Numbered from the stretch's first letter, positions 21,132 to 33,772 are shown. The stretch: DNA of 64,000 nucleotides from Paraphaeosphaeria minitans (GCA_015832175.1 WJXW01000003.1:3596001-3660000), one strand, 5' to 3'. The notes: generated from the letters alone by a model not told the origin. Made by a program: numbers and translations.

Positions 21132-22441
21132 TCAGGGTTTGCCACACTGTGGCACCGGAAGCAGTGTCTCCAAGCGGTCTGCAACAACTTCAAGGTCAGG
21201 ATGCCACGGCTCGATTCGACTTTGCAGAAATTGGGGCCAATCCCCGACATTCTGCAGCTTCTGGCCGACCAACGCCGTCTGGAGCTCTTCAAGCATATCA
21301 TCGGGGAGGCTACCACCTTTCGTTTTCAGGGTCTTGATTATGCCATGGTGCACGTTGATCTCGATAATGGTGCGCGCCGGGCCTTCAAAGACAAGATTGA
21401 ACTGGGGTGTCTGCGACCACATCCAATCATCAGTCTATACACGTCAGAATCACTCCTGTACGTAACAGTGCAACATACCTTCAGCTCATTGTAGCCCTTC
21501 CTGATCTCGGGGATCTCCAGGTGCTGCTCGCCCACAGTCTGCATAATGGGCGATGTTCCCTGATGAGCGTACAGGCCCGAGAATTCCTCTTGGAGGCGCT
21601 TCTGGAACATTTCCACCTCCAAGCCAATATTGGCAACAGGCGAACTGATGCTCTCAACGCCCTTGGCCTGTATGGACTTCCGTGCTGGGGAATGCAAGTA
21701 CTGCGGTATGATGTGCAGGTTCGGAGATGCCAGAAGCGTAGTCGCATGGTGCAAAGCTCTTCCCCGCGTCAACTTGTATGCCGATCCGGACACCTTCAGC
21801 GGCCTCGGGCCTCCTTCATCGACCGTGTATGCTGTTCGATGGGTATCTTGAGGGTCGAATGGGCGGTGCTCGTGGCCCTGGTCAAGCACAATGTCATGCC
21901 GCTCATTGACTCGCGCGCGCTCAATGCCGATCTTGCGAAGTGCGCGGACGACCATCTCGGCGTGCTTGTCTCTTGTGAATTCGGTGCGCGGGCACGTAAT
22001 GCTCCAATTAAGATTGCCCTCGTCGTGGAAGACAGCGCCGCCGCCAGAGCGCCGCCGCACAAGATCTACATCGCCAATGACAGGCGGCTCCGTATCCTTG
22101 GCCGATGTGCCCCTCGATGTCCCTGCTTGCAATATGCCCAGATTGACCTCCGACCACGGATTCTGGTTCCTGCCGATGACGACGCAGGGCCGGTTGGTGT
22201 AGAGGAAAAGCACGGTCGAGTCGGGCGGCGAGGTGCGCAGGATGTAGTCCTCAATCGAGAGGTTAACGAAGGGGTCTCTGCTGTGGGAAATGTAACTCTG
22301 CACGCGGTTCGCAGGATTCGCAAGCTGCTCGGCGAACGAAGAGTAGGCGCGGCGGGCAAAAGACATTGTCCTCGAGTATGTGGTCGTGTTCGAGATTGTA
22401 GGCCGAGGAATGAGGCGTGTCAGCCCCCGAGATGGAGCCAT
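21132..22441 (-). CDS. mitochondrial lipoate-protein ligase A
   Basis: Two exons, 22441-21479 and 21410-21132, encode about 413 residues. The 68-bp intron (GTATGT donor, GTCGCAG acceptor) is phase 0 and joins YNELK to TPQFNLVFEG. The protein attaches lipoate or octanoate to E2 and H proteins, or relays it between them (LplA/Lip3/AIM22 family). Diagnostic motifs are VVIGRNQNPWSEVNL, RRRSGGGAVFHDEGNLNWS and KVSGSAYKLTRGRALHHATL. The chosen ATG gives an Arg/Ser/Thr-rich presequence (MAPSRGLTRLIPRP, later FARRAYSSF), typical of mitochondrial import. An upstream in-frame ATG at 22555 is possible. The C-terminal accessory domain after the intron is present. Confidence 0.85.
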
Positions 22442-24839
22442 TGTGGGCGTTTGCGCACGGCGTTCGTGGTTGTTGATGGAGGATGCCAGCCTTCCAACCA
22501 GAAGATCAGCCGCCGTACCTAGCTCCCGCTCATTTCGGGCGTAGCGGGGCGCCATCGCTCCGAACGTTAAGCATCGGCGGCGATGCAGAGCTTGCCATCC
22601 CGTGCGCCCCAACCCGTGAGGATGCCCGAGAGCGTTGTTGGGATCTTGAAAGGAGGGAGTTGGGCGGGGGACGGTACCGGTATCACCTAGGAGCCCTGCC
22701 CTCCTGACTCGACTGGGCCTTTCGGACCAGCACACCGCTTGTGAGATGTGTGAAGCACATGATGCCACCGTATCGCCAGCACTGTAAAAAAACCAAGACG
22801 ATACTGAAGCCGGCTCTAAAATCCTGAAAATGATCTCATAGATCATCCGGAGATTTTAATTGCGTAGGCGGCCCTTCTGTTCTGCTATCGAGATCGGGGA
22901 GAGCACGCAACGACTATTAAGCACCCGCCTGCTTTACTGCTATGGTACACGGCATTACAACTGTTAAGAGATATTTATTCGAGTATTTGAGGGTGATCGG
23001 TAGGTCTGGTCCTTTGAGTTTGCTTCCTGAGCATGGCATCCCACCGAGGCCTGAAACTCGATCTCAACATGAGATGCAAGCACCCAAGCTACACGACACG
23101 AGAGGGTTCTCAGTGCCCCATGCCTACAAACTCGCCTTTGGAAAACTTACAAGAGGCATAATCCCCTTGTGCCCCCGATCACATACTTCGGATAGCAAAC
23201 GAGGCATAATGAACGGCCGAATGTTCGACGTGTCCACTAAACCTTCGCCTCATCGGGCACAGGAACTTCCACGCCCTCTCGAACAACAAGACAAAAGTTG
23301 CGGGGATAGCCAGCGTATGTGAGCGCATATCCCGCTGGGCCGCTCACCAAGGCCGCATATATTATGTTTTCCAACCCTCCATGATGGATGTACAACATAT
23401 AGGACTACCAACGCCGGTGACGAACCATCGCATGCCTATAGGCTTTAGACGCTTTGAAGGATCCGTGCCGGCATGGTTGTTCAAGTTGCGATACCTGAGG
23501 TGCGGAGGCGCACGGTCTCTTCGCTGCGCTAGAGTTGTCTCAAAGACATGGCAGCTCCTGCTGTCGTAGGTGGGTTATGAAGGTTATGAGGTATGTAACT
23601 TGCCTCGACAGGTATGTACTACTCATCTACATTACAAAAAAGTTGTTCGATCCTGCCTGCCAGCCTTCGCCAACACCTTGGTGTTCCTCAAGACGTCGAT
23701 ACTTCGGCGTTAGCACGACAACGACGCTCTGCTCTCACCGTTGCCTGGCACGCCGGCACCCACAAATACACTCCCTCTTTCACTTCCGCAGATCAAAAAC
23801 ACCAAGAAGCTGCCTGAATACTGGCATCCAAGATTCCTTGGGCTATACAAGCCGCTCAAATCGCCAGACATTATCAAACAACACAGTGCCCAGCGCTGCA
23901 TAGCTCAATCGGTTGTCGCCGCTCCTCGACTCAAACCTCCACAACGTTCTTACAAACGCTGACGGTTCGAATCCAGGTCCCTCCGACATTTGGCTTTGTG
24001 CCCGAACTGACAGTCTAACCTTCACAGGCTGCAGTTCCACCACTGGACTTGGACCTGGACCTGGACCTGGACCCCGATCTGGACACACACTCTACGTATT
24101 CACTTCATTGCGGTGTTCGGACAGTGCTAACATGTGAACAAAATATAGGGCGCATGCACGATATAACGGTGGCCTCACACCCACACAGTAAGTGGTAAGT
24201 CATCTAACCGAGAACAGAGCGGCACAACGGATTGAGCTTTCTTTTTTGCTTCTTCCCTCACCTTAGAGGCCATACAACGCACACACCGTACAATAAGGTA
24301 ATAGCACATATCATTCGAGGATAAGATTAACTCTACTACGCTACTTCAGGACAGTTATCCTGTGCTTCAGGACAGTAGGGTTGGCTGAAAGCGCCCACAA
24401 GCAACAGCCAGCCTTCCCACAGATCTTGTATAGCAGACCCCTCTAGTTTTCAAGAGATAGGCAACCGTATATTGTGAGTGGAGGCTCGCAATTTCTGAGT
24501 TCACTAAGCGTCGCTCATGATACTGTGCTGGTGTTGACCTTTTTTGTGCGCTTGGCAAGCTGTTTACTTACCTACCAGCTCCTTCCCCGCCTGTCTCACC
24601 TCAACCAACTATCCCCCGCAGTCCCTGTCCTGCGCCCTTCCAGCACTCTTTCCCATGCGAGCACTAACGCCCATCCTGCTTCGGCGCCGACCACGCTCGA
24701 CTACCTTGCGTTCCTCGCGCTCATTGCGCCCCTCTGCGGTCTCCTTGTGCCTCCTGGTGGCCCCGATAGCCTCAGCGTCCTCTCCATCTTCTTCCTTCTC
24801 CGCACCTCGTGCTCCTCGGGGCCTTGAGCTCGTTCGCCC
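22442..24839. other. 2.4 kb intergenic, no gene supported
   Basis: Small ORFs only. 23893-23990 contains a perfect A-box-like TAGCTCAATCGG and a B-box-like GGTTCGAATCC, but the arms do not pair (see rejected list). A GGACCT hexamer array lies at 24045. A plus-strand open stretch at 24474-24827 is hydrophobic but unsupported. Confidence 0.45.
24045..24074. repeat. GGACCT hexanucleotide array, five imperfect copies
   Basis: Five imperfect GGACCT units follow one another; the first is GGACTT and the last GGACCC. On the minus strand it reads as a Gly-Pro dipeptide run. It lies in an otherwise gene-free stretch. Confidence 0.7.
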
Positions 24840-25660
24840 ATGACCGCCACCGCTTCCTCAAGTTCGCCTGTGGCATGCCGCTACAATCTCACCCTCACCG
24901 GTTGCCCCCCATCCGCCGTTTGGCGACGCCCCTTGCATCAGCAAGGACGACACGAGAACGAATCGACGCTTCAAAACGATGCGCCGGCGCGACTGTCATC
25001 GGATCCGCGCCGCGGGGTACTTTCCCAACACGTTCTGGCTGACAGACTGCGTCGAAATCCTGGTCGATGAGGTTTGCAAGTTCACAGGCAAGCTTTTGAC
25101 GGGAACATGCTCACGAGAGTACATTGATTACTACACATTGGTCGGCGACTGGGATCGCCTAATTATACCGCGGAAATTATATGTATTCCACGACTGGGGT
25201 TCCTGTGGAGCTGATTCCGCGTGGTAGACACCATGCTGGGATGTGAGAAGCACGAAAAGCGCCTGAAGCATCAGCGCGGGCAGTCCCACGAGAGGGCTAA
25301 GTCGCTCTACAAGACCAACCCTTGCAACAGGGCTCGTTGGGTATGACCAAAAGCGATGACTTGACCATGGATTCTGCCATCAGGTGTATAATCATCCCCG
25401 AAAAGCGAGTAGCTACCCCAACCAGTCCAATAGAAAAGCAGATCTTTATGAGACTACTTCGCGAACTGCGATCGTGCTACATCGAAGACATTCAAATAGG
25501 TAAGCTTTTCGGCCCGCTATCTACAGTGGCACCGGCCAATGTGTCGGGCATGACTCGGTTCCCCACATGCCGCCGCATGACACCTCCATTTCCGGGTGCG
25601 AGCATCGCAACACCATTATTGCGGAAGAACGATTGCTCCATTTGGACATGCTAGCAGCTT
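24840..25660 (+). pseudogene. frame-broken hypothetical gene
   Basis: Three protein-like fragments follow each other in different frames. The first, frame 24979-25227, includes YFPNTFWLTDCVEILVDEVC then FTGKLLTGTCSREYIDYYTL and ends in a TAG after DSAW. The second, from about 25232, reads MLGCEKHEKRLKHQRGQSHE then KSLYKTNPCNRA. The third, 25322-25500, reads IRCIIIPEKR then SPIEKQIFMRLLRELRSCYI before a GTAAGC. I found no intron set that joins all three in phase. A multi-frameshift relic of a lineage-specific gene is the simplest reading; a mis-modelled intact gene remains possible. Confidence 0.4.
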
Positions 25661-25796
25661 CGGAAACGTGACGGGCCGCTGACTGAATGCAGGGCGAGAA
25701 AGGGGACTTGGACTGATTTAAAGATGTCTGGGTTGCGACAACACGCTTACACCTGCGCCGGAAGCTCCACGACGAATAAGATCACGATACGGCAAG

Positions 25797-27155
25797 ATGG
25801 CAGCAGTAAATGGAAATGCTCGACATAATTGCAATTCGGCCTCAGACCTCCCTATTGTTGTAGCTGGTGGTGGTTGTGTTGGACTCTTCCTGGCTCTTCT
25901 CCTCACCCAGTCCAGCATACCCAATCGTGTTATTGTAAGCTTCCCTCCCTGTGACACAAACGAACTTCCTGACCCTATATCGTCTTAAAGGTAATCGAAC
26001 CCGAGCACCCCGACCCTACCTCCACGCGCGCAATGGCCCACCAGCCCCTAATATTTCCTTTCTTCGCCCGCGCCGGCCTCATGCCCGAACTCTCCCGCGG
26101 GGGCACCTTCTCCTCGGGCATCTGCTTCCGCACGAGCGCCAAAAACGGCTCTAAGCTTATCGCTGGGAAGCAGTTCAAGGAAGGCGAGAAATCGCAACTG
26201 CTCCTCCCGCAGGGCAAGTTCCAGGAGATCCTAATGCGCAAGATGGAGGAGGCCGGAAATTCCAAAGTTCTCCTGGGCTCGCGCATCGTCGGACTCGAGC
26301 AGCGGGAAGGCATCGTGGAAGTCCACGTGCAAGACTCGACCGGCAATGAGGGCAAAATAGAAGCTGCATACCTCATTGGCGCAGACGGCTCGAAGTCGAC
26401 GGTGCGGCGAAAGCTGGGGCTGACATTCGACGGCGAGACGCTGCCCGCGCAGCTCGTCGCGACGGATATAAAATACGACTTCCACGCGCACGGCTTCTAC
26501 GATGCGAACTTCGTGATTGATCCTGAGAACTACGGGCTCATTGGGCGCATCACGACGGATGGATTGTGGCGCGTGAGCTATGGTGTTCCGAATGAGCTTC
26601 CAGAAGAGGAAGTGCGGGCGGGCGCGGAAGATAAAATTCGCGCGATGTTGCCAGATGGCGGGTCGAGCGGGTACGAGGTCAAGAGGGTGGCGCCGTATAA
26701 AGCGCAGCAGCTGTGTGTGGAGAAGTTCTGGACGGGGAGGGTTGGGTTGTGTGGGGATGCGGCGCACTGTAAGCTGACCTCCTATATACCCCGCTATCAA
26801 GGCACGTACAAACTGACATCTCGCAGTAACGAACCCCTACGCGGGCCTCGGTCTCGCCTCCGGCATCGCGGACGCGTCGTCCCTTGCTGAAGTCCTCGTC
26901 CGCGTCCTCACACAGCAAGCTTCCGACTCTGAAGCGCTCCTATCTTCGTGGTCGGACGCGCGGCGGCAGAAGTTTTTAACCGTGGTAGACAAGCCGTCAC
27001 GTATGGCGTATGCGAGGGTAAAGCATAGTGTGGAGACGGAGGAGGAGATTGAGGCGTTGTTGGCGCGGGATCCGATGGTCGGGGCGTTGAAGAAGGGGAT
27101 GCCGGTTATGCCGCCGAGTATCGAGACCAGGGGCGAGGAATTGGCGGGATGGTGA
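25797..27155 (+). CDS. class A FAD-dependent monooxygenase
   Basis: Three exons, 25797-25934, 25991-26768 and 26827-27155, encode 414 residues. Introns are 56 and 58 bp with GTAAGC donors. Splicing joins NRVI to VIEPEHPD and GDAAH to LTNPYAGLGLASGIADA. Signature elements are the GGGCVG dinucleotide fold at residues 24-29, the acidic strand end VIEPE, the mid-protein LIGADGSKSTVRRKLG (DG motif) and the C-terminal RVGLCGDAAHLTNPYAGLGL (GD motif). This is the para-hydroxybenzoate-hydroxylase-like family that hydroxylates aromatic or polyketide substrates with NAD(P)H. The substrate is unknown. No biosynthetic neighbours are visible, so a catabolic role is as likely as secondary metabolism. Confidence 0.85.
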
Positions 27156-27941
27156 GTTGCTCCTAGGAGAACTTGAAGCACGTATAGACGACGTCTTTGT
27201 GACTTCGTGGAATACCCTGCTTGCACTCATTTTGGGTGATGAGTGGTAAAGAGATTGTTGGGATGTTGCTAGAGATGTTCGAAAGCTAAAGACAACAGTA
27301 ATAGCTGGGACACGTTGGATGCCAAACACGCATCACTGTTTTTTGTCCATCAACGCATCGAAATTGGGTTATGACAAGGTGATCGAGTTGATCATGCTTT
27401 CAGATATCTCAGGGTACAAGGAAGTTCACCCGACACGTGCAAGAGAGCGTCTCAATAGACAAAAATCGCGAATCATGGATATGAGCCTCTGTCAGACTCA
27501 CACAGGACTTGTGAGCACGGTAACAGCGTGGTGGTCATGTACCCATGAGCATGTTGTGGAAAATACATGTCTTGGTGCTTCTTGGTAGGCTGAATCATTC
27601 ATGGGCATGACTCTATGCGGCGTACACGGCATGATTTACTCAGCTTTGGGTATTTATGTTGTGGCAAAGCACTCGCTATATATATTGACTTGCGATCACC
27701 CCTAGACAAGACCACTGAACACTTGGTACAACAACTGCATTGGATACCTATACCTCCCGAGCAGATCACACTGCGGATTCTATAGCGTTATAATCCATTA
27801 CATCGAGGAAGCTTGTCAAGGAGTCAAATCTAGGCAAATTTGTATGTATCACTTCACCATGGCCGGGCAAAGCCATAACTAACCCCCACTGTAGCCGTGG
27901 CGAATTTGCCCGTAATATGGTTCTACATTGAATTCGAAAAC

Positions 27942-28280
27942 ATGACGGTGGTGCCGACCGATTCACGAGTTCAAAACAATGAAGCATTCCTAACACCAAG
28001 TGTGCGTGATTGTGACACAGACCACGAAGAAGAGGTGTTGCGGTTCCGGGCGCCGTCCAACAAAATCATGGACTTAGCGGGTGAGCAACTTGATAATCAG
28101 ATTGAGAAGATAGAAAAGGCTTATGGGCTTATGAGAACCGTAATTTCTGAGATGTCCAGTCCGCTGGAAGTGAACAGTCGTCCGCTTGGTTTTCCCTATG
28201 AGGCAAGGGGCTTTATGCATGCCGTGGCGATCCAATTTGGTCCAGAGCTATGTCAAGGAAGTGATGAAGATATTGGTTAA
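27942..28280 (+). CDS. small hypothetical protein, possible 5'-UTR intron
   Basis: 112 residues from the ATG at 27942. A good intron-like element precedes it at 27842-27894 (GTATGT donor, CTAAC branch, TAG acceptor), and a TATATATA lies at about 27676. No ATG lies in frame in the upstream exon, so the intron would be in the leader. The protein is acidic, with a helical heptad-like stretch (QLDNQIEKIEKAYGLMRTVI). I do not recognise it. A chance ORF cannot be excluded. Confidence 0.35.
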   Translation: MTVVPTDSRVQNNEAFLTPSVRDCDTDHEEEVLRFRAPSNKIMDLAGEQLDNQIEKIEKAYGLMRTVISEMSSPLEVNSRPLGFPYEARGFMHAVAIQFGPELCQGSDEDIG

Positions 28281-28329
28281 AATTAAATCCCTGTTAAAAG
28301 AAGGTTGAGAGTAGATAGATTATCTATCA

Positions 28330-28620
28330 CACGTACGTGATAGAGTTCTCTTTTGCACCTAGGCCTGCGCGCAACAGTTATGAGCCCGGCGCTTTGAACG
28401 TAAAAGGTCTCTCTTTACGCTATCGAACCGAACTTTAGAGTACTGCTTAGCTGCTCCTTTTAGTAATTTTTTCGATCTATTTATCACTAAGAGCTTGACT
28501 AAGCTTTTTACACTTACTATAATAACTTTAGTAGGCATTTCTAATAATAACACTATGCAATACTACAGAACGTACCTTACGCTTTTCTTGGCGTCCCGTA
28601 CGTATGTACATGATCCCAAT
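28330..28620 (-). mobile_element. possible pogo/Fot1-type transposase C-terminal relic
   Basis: The DNA here is AT-rich and unlike its neighbours. A minus-strand frame (28359-28553) reads KLLKGAAKQYSKVRFDSVKR then DLLRSKRRAHN. This recalls the region after the DDE domain of fungal Fot1/pogo transposases, where a L-x-KG-x-E/A motif precedes a basic coiled coil. Stops interrupt it on both sides. A hairpin CTATCACACGTACGTGATAG lies at about 28324-28343 and could be part of a decayed terminus. The similarity is by eye only. The stretch 28621-28956 shows nothing further. Confidence 0.3.
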
Positions 28621-28956
28621 ACGCTGCTCAGACGTTTTGCTTAACCTACTTTGTAGGGTCTCAGCACATGCAAAGCTCTCCCCGTTAGTGGTGGTTATGG
28701 GAGCGCGGAATATGACTTTATTCTAGTTTTTAGGGATCTAGCAATTCAGAAATTAATATTCCCCATTTCAAATGGATCGCACTATCTTTTATTCGATTAG
28801 AAGACGTCCTATATTACTTTCCTGTAGCCAACACTAGCGCCATTACTCCGAGAGCCCTTGCGGTGGTACTTGCTCTTCCCAAAAAGATGAACCTCACCCT
28901 CCACTGTCTCAACCTGGTCGATAAATTGCACCATTCCTTTCGCAACTATACGATAC

Positions 28957-31900
28957 TCATCTGTCCTGATCATGTGAACTACCCGATTGCCACATCTCCA
29001 GTAATAGCGACAGCTTCTTGAAGTTGACTGGCTTCATGATATACCGATCTACCCCCGCCGCGAAAGCTTCCTTTTGATCCTTGAGGCTTGAGAGACCAGT
29101 CAATGCAACTATAAAACTCCGCGGAGCAGCAGCAGTGTGTCTTATCTGCTTGGCGTATTCATTCTCGCTCTTGCGGATTTGACGTGTGGCTTCGAAACCG
29201 TTCATGACAGGCATAGAAAGGTCCATGAGTATGATATTTGGAGGCATAGAAGGTGTGGCGTTAAGGAGGCGCTCGTACGTTTGTGCGGCTATGAGTCCGT
29301 TCTCAGCTGAGTGGACGTGTTTGTAGCCCAGCTTTTTAGTGTATACTTGAAGCAGGCGCAGGTTGATGACATTGTCTTCGACAAGAAGCATACGTGGGGA
29401 AATATTTTCAGGTTCTGAACCGGCTGCAGGTGTCTTTGTCCATTCTTGAGCTGGTGTTTGCGTGCTGAGAGAACCAGACAGGGTGACAGTCACAGCTGGT
29501 CCATGCGAAAGAATTGTCAACGGCGACCCTTTACTCGGATCGTAGCCAGGGTCGACATGAGTCGTCTCGCGAACGCTTTGGGAAGCTTCGAGTGATAGGG
29601 ACCCTGGGGGAAGGAAATTTTCGTAGTTTGGTGGAGGGTTGAGATCGATCGGTTCGGAAGTGACATGCATCGAAACCTTTTCCACGTCGACGTCGTCAAT
29701 CAAGACTCCCTGGTCTGCATTTTGTTGCTCTTGAGCTTCTCTCAAGAGACTGCTAGGGAAGACAGTGCTTACTTCCTCTACCGAGGGACTGTCTAAGTGG
29801 TTGCTCGGCAAGCCGCCGGTATCGCTCTCGTGCAGGGCTTCGCTCAAGCTACCCTTGTCCGATACCAAATTACCCAGGCAATTCTTGAGGACTTGGGACA
29901 ATCGAGCTGGGCCAAATGGGCAACCAAGTACCCATATATTGCCGGAATTGAAAGTCTCAACTTGGACTGGGGAAGGCATAGCAGTAGTACAGACGACCAC
30001 ATGTTGGCAACCAGTTGTGAATGACTCTGGGGCCGACTGTTTGAATGCTTCCAAGCCATCAAAAGTCGAGATGACAATATCGTATGTGTGTCCCTTCTGC
30101 CACGGACAGACCGAAAGTCCAAACCATCTGCTCAAGTAGGACATTAGACTTGCCTGTAATAATCGCAACGCCTTTCTTTGGCCCCATGGAAGATCATTGG
30201 AGGATTGGTGCCAGTTAAATGCGGCCGTTTTTCCAAATACTTGATCCCTGACCGCGCTGATGCGTGTACTTCGGTTACGCTCAGCGGCGTTGTCAAAGTG
30301 TTCCGAGTCCACTTTGCTGTCTCTGCTCTGCACGGTGCTTGGTTCGCGGATCATGGGAAGCCTGACAGTCACACTTGTCCCTTCACCTACAGCCGATTCA
30401 ATACTGATTCTTCCACCCATATTCCGGACTATCGACTTCACGAGCGAAAGTCCGAGACCAGATCCACCAGTCAGATCCGATTCCTGGGAAAAGGGTGTGA
30501 ATACTGTGTTCCTGAGGTAGGCTGGCGATATGCCCTGTCCAGAATCTCCAACTGTCAACGTGATAGATCCAAGAGCTGACGAATCCTTTGGATTGTTACT
30601 CTGAAGTGTTACATGAACAAAACCGTCTTTGGTAAATTTGATCGCATTTTCGACGATATTCATGACAATCCGACGTAGTGCGCCAGGCTCTGAGAAGTAC
30701 GTATAATTTTGGACAGCAATGTCAAGGATGAGCTTGACATTGTTACCCTCGACAGGCACATCGCGTTCGACACGCATTGTCTGAGGACTTATGGAGGATA
30801 TGGAACCTCTATTCTTCAGACGATCTTCGAAGGCATGTCCAGCAATCACGCCATCAATGACCTCCTCAAGCAAGGCAGCGACGTCGACTGTACGCTGTGT
30901 GCTGAGACTCGTCTGTAGAACCTTGGACCGGCTGTCTGCCGAGAGATCACGTCTAGCTTTTCTGCTGTCCTTCATCTTTTCGAATCTGTTGATGTTGCTG
31001 TAGTCCAACACCATATTTATTGTGTCGAGGAGCGTTCGTGAGCAGCTAGTTGCTGTATCAATCATTGACTGTTGAAATTGTGATAGCTCAGTGTCTTCCA
31101 AGAATTCGCACGATGCTAATACACCATGTAGAGGTGATCGGAGTTCGTGCGAGATCGAAGCAATGAAATCGCTTTTCTGTTGATCAGCTTGCAAGCAAGT
31201 CAATTTAGTAAGCTCAGCGATGATGGCATTTCCAAAAGTTGCGCAGTAGACAAAATCAGATTTGTAGGACAGGTGTCGAAACTTCGACCTGTGATAGGCG
31301 ATGCAAATGGCCCAACGAGAGGTTGATGAGTCCCAGATTGGCAAGAAGATGATCTGCCGAGCACTTGGGAAACAGCGTCGCAATTCGGCTGTCTCATGTC
31401 TCTTAACGTCCTTGGTGTGGGACTTGGAGCTTCGCGGAGGACTGAAGACCTTTGAGGTTTCGTCTGACGAGCTGGTCATGGCGTGGCCGTTAAAATTGAA
31501 AGTAAACAATTTTCCGTCTGGAAAACGCTTGATGAGTTTCGAAAGATAGTCAGGTGGCAGGGCCTCAACCTGTTCTGCGGCACATCCCTCAGGGCGCGAA
31601 ATTTTGTCGGGTTGGGTTGCCTGAGCGAGAATCTCAGTGGCATTGATTTCGAGAACTTCCTTGGCTGGGCCTGCATCTTGGATCCAGTCTCGCTTTCTAT
31701 CGCTGGGAGTAGGAGGGTTGGTTGGTGCTGGGGCGTCCTCATCGGATTCTTCTTGACTGCTTGAGGTCGCAGTGGTCTCCTCGACACCATATTTAGACTT
31801 ACGACCAACCGGCAGTGTGTCTAGGAACATAACGCCACCACCACTTTCATCGTAATCGAGTCCTTTAAGAAGCAAGTCGGCTGCACGCCTATATGTACCC

Positions 31901-32748
31901 AGACGCCCGCGCTCGTCTTCATCGTGATCCACGTCAGTTGCACCTACTTGCGAAGGCGCAAGAAATGCGTGTTTTCTGCGAACGCCGTTTCTGGTGCTGG
32001 GTCGTGTGGACCTGTGCAGTGGATCAATGTATGCCGATATACATGCGCTCATATTCAAGCCGCGCTCGCAATCTTGCCTATCTTTGAGCATTTCCAGGTG
32101 CCTCACCACATTATCAGCCACTACACCAAGGAAATGTCGTTCTGCGGTGTCGAGGGCAGGCCTTATTCTACTGTCAATGACGAATATGGAGCCAATGTTG
32201 ATGCCTTTCCGAGTCCGTAATGGCACTCCTGCGTAATTCTTGAAATGCGGTGCCCCGGTCACAAAGTCCAGATTGTTGAAGCGGTCATCTTTACCGAGGT
32301 CAAGGACCTCGAAGCAAGCTGGCCCGCCGCTCTGTGGAGGTGACGCTGCGATTGTATGTTCACATAGTCGCCCAGCCTTGGAGACTCGGACGCACTACAG
32401 GGCGAGTAAGTCACGTTCTGGAAGCTGGAGGTAGAGACGTGAACTTACACCAGCCCAGATCGCGTCATCAGGGTGATCATGTTTGTTGGTGTTGTCGAGG
32501 TACAGTGTTTTAGTACTCTCCGCGACAAAGTATTGAATATGTTCGTCAATCAGTGTGATCATAGAACGCTCAGCACCTAGCCGCCATGCTACAAGCTGCG
32601 CGTGAGCTGTGAGCGTAGGATCCGGCGACTCGCCATCATTGGCTGGCGGACGAAAATACTTGTACAGCTCACGTGCGCGCAGCTCGTCCGTAGTAACTGT
32701 TGGAACACCTGGTCCAGACGGACCTTCGGGGTAGTTGCTGTTCGGCAT
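28957..32748 (-). CDS. GAF-domain hybrid histidine kinase
   Basis: Two exons, 32748-32449 and 32394-28957, encode 1245 residues. The 54-bp intron has GTAAGT, CGTGAC and CTGTAG. The ATG at 32748 gives MPNSNYPEGP; the codon further upstream is TTG. A GAF-type sensor spans about residues 55-215 (RMSERSMITLIDE-like core, then NYAGVPLRTRKGINIGSIFVID). A disordered linker follows. The HisKA box SHELRSPLHG carries the phospho-His near residue 515. The HATPase has ENAIKF (about 680) and GGSGLGLSLVKSI (about 745). A second long linker precedes a receiver domain with EDN near 1110 and the phospho-Asp in ILMDLSMPVMNG (about 1158). The kinase should relay phosphate via Ypd1. There are no membrane segments, so it is probably cytosolic. 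The ligand is unknown. Confidence 0.88.
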
Positions 32749-33772
32749 TGTCCCTGATACCCCGAACAACAGGACTCCATAGGAAGATGATTTCCCTTAT
32801 CTGCCGACGTTGCGTTGCGCAGATTTGACAGATGGCGGTGGTGGCGAAAAGTATCTAGTGGCCGGTGCTGCTATCAGATCCGTCCAACGCTACCTAGGTA
32901 CAGTGGCTCGCCCACTAGACTAGTCTCTATTCCACGGACGTTGTTCATGCGTGTCATTGGCGCCATATTGACTTCAGCAGCCCTCTATCGGAGCCCGCAT
33001 TTCCTCTGCCATTCCCAGAGTACGAGGACGTTTCCCATGGGACTAGGAGAACCTTGAAAAAATTTGTCTGATAGGGTGGCTTTCGGCGTCGCGAATGCCC
33101 TTAGATGCTAGTGGAAGGAAGAATTGCACAGCAGCAATATTGTCGCAAAGAGGCCTGAGACTCTGTCAAAGATAGACGCGTCTGATAATGATATCTACCT
33201 CGGCATTTTCTCTATGTCACGAACGATGGCTGGCATACTATCATTAAAGTAAATCGTGATTGAATGCTTTGGCCTCTTGTGATGAAGACGCTGCAATTAG
33301 GGCTTTGAAATAGGAAGCGAATAGGAAGATGGAGGTATTTATGCTTGAATCTCGTCTTATCATGTTAGTCTGCTACCTACCTACCTACCTAGGTAGGTAC
33401 AGCTTTGAGATCGATCCAACGTACAGTTTAGCACCAGAGAAGATTGTTGTCTAGCCTAGGTCCACTTGGAGTAGAAAGAATCTCTGATCTTGTAACATTG
33501 GCCCATGTTCATAAACGGGGGCGTGATTCTTGGGAGCACTTCTCCGGGAGAGGTCGTTGATTTCCCGTACGAACAATTCTAGCTGGTGCCAAGTGGCTTG
33601 ACTAGGTACCTAGCGCCAAAAGTGCCGAACCGACGTTATGGACACGATGTGCCAAGGTCGAAACATTGTTCGACGCCGGAACGCCATTACGCGGCACCTT
33701 TCTCTCTCCCGATGCGCCCGCCCTCGAACATAAAGTTCTTCTCGTCTTGCCGATAGCCGCGCACCATCAATC
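32749..33772. other. 1.0 kb intergenic, divergent promoters, TAGGTA repeats
   Basis: This lies between the divergent histidine kinase and RUD3 genes. It contains a palindromic TACC/GGTA array at 33374-33400 and a TAGGTACCTAG at about 33604. No ORF is supportable. Confidence 0.5.

Noticed and set aside
23893..23990. tRNA-like A-box (TAGCTCAATCGG) and B-box (GGTTCGAATCC) on the plus strand
   Set aside because: The D-arm has no partner for GCTC, the T-stem does not pair beyond two bases and no acceptor stem closes. At best it is a shuffled tRNA remnant.
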